From Chamaesiphon sp. 336R_metabinner_41 (lineage in GTDB: Bacteria; Cyanobacteriota; Cyanobacteriia; Cyanobacteriales; Chamaesiphonaceae), in the NCBI GenBank assembly GCA_025359915.1, contig JANYDE010000162.1:1-53404 (forward strand): DNA of 53,404 nucleotides. Direction: 5' to 3'. This document shows positions 50,870-53,404 of this stretch, in pieces. A program made the translations under genes and the position numbers. Positions within the stretch are counted from its first letter, which is position 1, and every line of letters begins with the position of its first letter. The notes below the pieces were generated by a model. That model saw only the letters and a list, made by a program, of their open reading frames with translations, was not told the DNA's origin and did no database searches.

Positions 50870-51391
50870 ATGGTAGAAGAATCCCCCGATAGCGTAGTTC
50901 CCGTAGCCAAAACCGCAGGGAAAAAAGCTAAACCAGCCGCTACAGCCGTGACTGCATCTGCGCTAGATCCTGCTACACCGGAACAAAGCGTTCCAGCTAA
51001 AAAGGAAAAACCCCCCGCAGTTGAAGCAAAACCTTTTACAGAATTCATTCAACAAGACTACTTACCCGCCCTCACTCAAGCCCTAGTTGAGAAAGGAGTC
51101 ACCGATCTCCAGATCGCTCTAGAACAGGCTAAAATCTCCGTCAAGGGCTTTGAAACGGCCCCTGTGTGCAGTCAAGTGATCGGGAGCTGGGATGGCGGTA
51201 AACGTCAATTTAACATCTACTTCTTTGAAGATAATATCCAAGGTAAACGCGCGATTTCTTGTGTGGAGAGAGCCAGTAAGTCCAGTACGATCGAGTCATT
51301 CCTGATCGATGAGCGTAAAATTACCCTCGATCTGCTTGTATCAGGATTGGTGCTGAGGCTTAATAGTCAGAAGTGGTTGCTACGGAATTAG
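50870..51391 (+). CDS. DUF2996 domain protein
   Basis: The first 60 residues are Ala-, Pro- and Lys-rich and disordered (KTAGKKAKPAATAVTAS, KKEKPPAVEAKP). The DUF2996 domain follows from about 58 to 173 (FTEFIQQDYLPALTQALVEKGVTDLQ begins it, then WDGGKRQFNIYFFEDNIQGKRAISC). The family is confined to cyanobacteria and plastid-containing organisms, and its role is unknown to me. It is close behind the DUF4112 gene, so they may share a transcript. Confidence 0.82.
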   Translation: MVEESPDSVVPVAKTAGKKAKPAATAVTASALDPATPEQSVPAKKEKPPAVEAKPFTEFIQQDYLPALTQALVEKGVTDLQIALEQAKISVKGFETAPVCSQVIGSWDGGKRQFNIYFFEDNIQGKRAISCVERASKSSTIESFLIDERKITLDLLVSGLVLRLNSQKWLLRN

Positions 51392-51402
51392 TTATTTGAG
51401 TT

Positions 51403-51578
51403 GCTGCGTAGATCTCTACCCCACCCCAGCCCTCCCATTATAAAGCTACTGTGTATACACAAGTAGAAACTAGCTTCGTTTGAGATGGTGTTACCCCCCA
51501 AACCCCCCTAATAAAGGGGGGCTTTACCTCCTCCCCTTTCCAAGGGGAGGACTGAGGTGGGGTAAAGATCTCCGCTGC
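51403..51578. repeat. Long inverted-repeat element, second copy
   Basis: The left arm is GCTGCGTAGATCTCTACCCC with ACCCCAGCCCTCCC (51403-51436), and the right arm 51544-51578 is its imperfect complement (GGGGAGGACTGAGGTGGGGT and AAAGATCTCCGCTGC). The centre holds GTGTATACAC and CCCCCCTAATAAAGGGGGG hairpins. It is a relative of the element at 40877-41060 with a different centre. Confidence 0.65.
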
Positions 51579-51597
51579 ACAATCGATTGTTGAGTGT

Positions 51598-51650
51598 GTT
51601 GGGTTTTTTCGTTCCGAGAGGCTCCGCCAACGAGGCTCAACCCAACCTAC
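51598..51650. repeat. GTTGGGTT hairpin enclosing an AGGCTCCGCCAACG repeat
   Basis: GTTGGGTT (51598-51605) and AACCCAACCTAC (51639-51650) flank GAGAGGCTCCGCCAACG (51616-51632). It is the same composite as at 2431-2537. The rest of the 513-bp gap to pcyA contains CCCTTTATAAGGGGGGTTGG (51687-51706) and AGCGAAGTCTAG, matching 12244-12293. No gene is supported in this gap. Confidence 0.6.
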
Positions 51651-51922
51651 AAAATTATTTTTCTTTCTTCAATAGATCAGCCCTGCCCTTTATAAGGGGG
51701 GTTGGGGGGAGTAAGCCCATCAACAGCGAAGTCTAGCCTACTTGCGGATACACGGCTGGCTTTAGGCTATCTAAACAAAGATGAAGTTTTACTCAAGTAA
51801 ATAGCCGATCCTGCTAATATCTGTTAGGGATGTGGTGCTGTGAGAATAGATAAGCTGCATCAACCTCGATCCGAATTGTCACGCAGATCGAGCATGTCAC
51901 AAATTTGGATCGCTTATTTATT

Positions 51923-52654
51923 ATGATGGAAACTAGTACCCAATCACTGAGATCGCGCCAGCATAATCTAATTCAGCAGCTCGCCAATGCGATCGAATCT
52001 GTCTGGGCAAAACACCTAGATCTTTCACCCTACCATCTTCCCTCAGAATTGGGATATGTCGAGGGAAAATTGGAAGGTGAAAAACTAGTCATCGAAAATA
52101 AGTGCTACCAAACTCCTCAATTTCGGAAACTCCACCTCGAACTCGCTCAAGTCGGCAAGAATCTAGATATTCTCCACTGTGTGATGTTTCCCCATCCTGA
52201 ATATGCACTACCAATGTTTGGGACGGATATCGTTGCTGGGCGCGGTCAAATTAGCGCAGCAATTGCCGACTTATCGCCACTAAATGCACGGCGAGTATTG
52301 CCCGAAAATTATCAAATTCCCCTCCATCAATTACCAACCCATAACTTCAGTCAACCCCGCGAATTACCCGCCTGGGCAGATATTTTCTCGGAGTTTTGCT
52401 TCTTTGTCCGTCCTACTAGTCCAGAAGAAGAACAATGGTTTCTAGACAGAGTTACCGCAATGCTAACTATTCACTGTCAACAAGCGGCTCAAGCTATTCC
52501 GGTTAGTAGTACTGAGCGTGCTGAAATCTTGATTGCTCAGAATTATTATTCTACAAAGCAACAGCAAAATGATAAAACTCGACGAGTTTTAGAAAAAGCG
52601 TTTGGGAACGAGTGGGCAGAAAACTATATGACTACCGTGTTATTTGATAGTTAA
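51923..52654 (+). CDS. pcyA: Phycocyanobilin:ferredoxin oxidoreductase
   Basis: PcyA reduces biliverdin IXalpha to phycocyanobilin with four electrons from ferredoxin, giving the chromophore of phycocyanin and phytochromes. The frame is open from TTG 51905; ATG at 51923 (MMETSTQSLR) is the likely start and gives 243 residues. The active-site residues equivalent to Synechocystis E76, H88 and D105 are present as E73, H85 and D102 from this start (in LHLELAQV, ILHCVMFP and FGTDIVAG). The C-terminus ENYMTTVLF is conserved. The gene is 4 bp from the next one, which suggests translational coupling. It supports the identity of the organism as a phycobilisome-bearing cyanobacterium. Confidence 0.95.
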   Translation: MMETSTQSLRSRQHNLIQQLANAIESVWAKHLDLSPYHLPSELGYVEGKLEGEKLVIENKCYQTPQFRKLHLELAQVGKNLDILHCVMFPHPEYALPMFGTDIVAGRGQISAAIADLSPLNARRVLPENYQIPLHQLPTHNFSQPRELPAWADIFSEFCFFVRPTSPEEEQWFLDRVTAMLTIHCQQAAQAIPVSSTERAEILIAQNYYSTKQQQNDKTRRVLEKAFGNEWAENYMTTVLFDS

Positions 52655-52658
52655 TTTT

Positions 52659-53264
52659 ATGGCTTACAACAACTTTACGCTCGAAACTGTTAAGCATCAG
52701 TTTGAATTAAATTTGCTAGATATTCCGTTTTGCGAATCCCTTCCTACCGCAAATCCTCAACCAGAATTTCTGACAATCTTTAAACAGTGGTTTATTTTGG
52801 CACAAAGGGCTAAATCTGAAAAGGCTAAGTCTGAACTATTAGTTAGCCCAATTTTGACCGAGGTGGGGCGATTAGTTCAAGATCGAGTGCAGTTATTTTC
52901 TGGAGAAGAGTTTAATGTAGATAGAGATCGAGGTCTGAACGGATTTTGCGATTTTCTCTTGAGTAAATCGAATGCTCCGTACATTATTGAGGCTCCTATT
53001 GTAATGTTAGTGGAGGCGAAAAAAGGAGAATTAGATGTTGGATTGGGTCAATGTATCGCTGAGATGGTTGCTGCTCAAATATTTAATACCAGTGAGGGCA
53101 AAGATATTCCCGTGATTTATGGTAGTGTCACCAGTGGTAAACTCTGGCAGTTTCTTAAACTAGAAGGCAAAGACGTAACTATTGATATTAATGAATATCA
53201 AGTTACCCCAGTCGAACGCATCCTGGGTATTCTCAAATGGATGGTGGGCAACAATCAAAACTAA
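52659..53264 (+). CDS. PD-(D/E)XK nuclease-like protein
   Basis: The start ATG at 52659 (MAYNNFTLETVKHQ) is chosen over TTG 52644, which would overlap the end of pcyA. That gives 201 residues. The core resembles a restriction-endonuclease-like fold: E67 in ILTEVG, D98 in GFCDFLL, E119-A-K121 in LVEAKKGE, and Q131 in GQCIAEM. The order E, D, ExK, then Q after a helix fits PD-(D/E)XK enzymes of the type found in restriction and repair systems. There is no methyltransferase or helicase next to it. It begins only 4 bp after pcyA, which makes co-transcription likely but does not explain the function. Confidence 0.7.
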   Translation: MAYNNFTLETVKHQFELNLLDIPFCESLPTANPQPEFLTIFKQWFILAQRAKSEKAKSELLVSPILTEVGRLVQDRVQLFSGEEFNVDRDRGLNGFCDFLLSKSNAPYIIEAPIVMLVEAKKGELDVGLGQCIAEMVAAQIFNTSEGKDIPVIYGSVTSGKLWQFLKLEGKDVTIDINEYQVTPVERILGILKWMVGNNQN

Positions 53265-53267
53265 TAA

Positions 53268-53404
53268 TTAGGGCTTGCTGAATAAGTCAATAAAATGGCA
53301 TTCAATTCGATCGATCGAATTGAATCCATCAGCAATTAGGAGCCGATCGGCATCAGTTATAATTTTTATTAATCATCCAAACTCAAATATCACAAAAAAA
53401 GTGT
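53268..53404 (+). mobile_element. Candidate IS terminus at the right edge
   Basis: TTAGGGCTTGCTGA (53268-53281) is identical to the reverse complement of 125-138. After it the two ends diverge (here ATAAGTCAATAAAATGG). ATTCAATTCGATC with GATCGAATTGAAT (53300-53325) is a perfect 26-bp palindrome. The body of the element should lie to the right, beyond the window. Confidence 0.45.

Overview
The window is chromosomal DNA of a phycobilisome-containing cyanobacterium. The evidence is a set of cyanobacterial genes: pcyA (phycocyanobilin synthesis), a CpcS/CpeS bilin lyase, an NblB-like HEAT-repeat protein, psb28 (photosystem II assembly), pxcA (proton extrusion), a desB-type omega-3 desaturase, and the small families DUF2839, DUF2996 and DUF4112. 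The DNA is also very rich in CGATCG and contains many GCGATCGC (HIP1) octamers, a cyanobacterial hallmark. The genus cannot be fixed from sequence reading alone; a Chamaesiphon-like organism is a guess. I saw no rRNA, tRNA or CRISPR array.

Layout. 1-2.5 kb is mobile DNA: a TnpB gene cut off by another element's terminus, then an IS200/IS605-type element with divergent tnpA and tnpB. 2.5-16 kb holds housekeeping and envelope genes: glyS, a lipid kinase, a lipoate-ligase-like protein, a secreted His-rich repeat protein, an SLH-domain barrel protein, a HAS-barrel protein coupled to thiL, a serine hydrolase, an outer-membrane-barrel-like protein and a histidine kinase. 15.5-31.3 kb holds nblB-like, cpcS-like, desB, thioredoxin plus a PLP aminotransferase, a methyltransferase-HIT fusion, moaB, psb28, bioF, galE, gloB, lepA and a HAD phosphatase. 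31.5-37 kb holds a 1336-residue Pls/PosA-type single-module NRPS followed by a cytochrome b. 37-47 kb holds a RecB/RecC-like ATPase, pxcA, two tandem type IV pilins followed by a SPINDLY/OGT-type glycosyltransferase, ridA and an XPB-like helicase. 47-53 kb holds small membrane proteins, a DUF2330/RnfD-like pair, DUF4112, DUF2996 and pcyA coupled to a PD-(D/E)XK nuclease-like gene.

The most interesting locus is the NRPS. Its architecture (adenylation domain, carrier domain, then three membrane-spanning LbH acyltransferase-like repeats) and length match poly-epsilon-lysine synthetase. The specificity residues I read in its A domain (DAESIGTVVK) resemble a lysine code. The product is inferred, not shown.

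The second theme is repeats. Intergenic regions are packed with several families: short palindromes containing AGGCTCCGCCAACG, long inverted repeats with GTAGATCT(C/T)TACCCCACC arms, two MITE-like elements of 98 and 99 bp, and heptamer tandem repeats. Some lie in frame inside genes (gloB, a membrane-protein gene and the RecC-like gene). Both window edges carry the same 14-bp sequence, facing outward. This suggests that the window is bounded by two copies of one insertion-sequence family.
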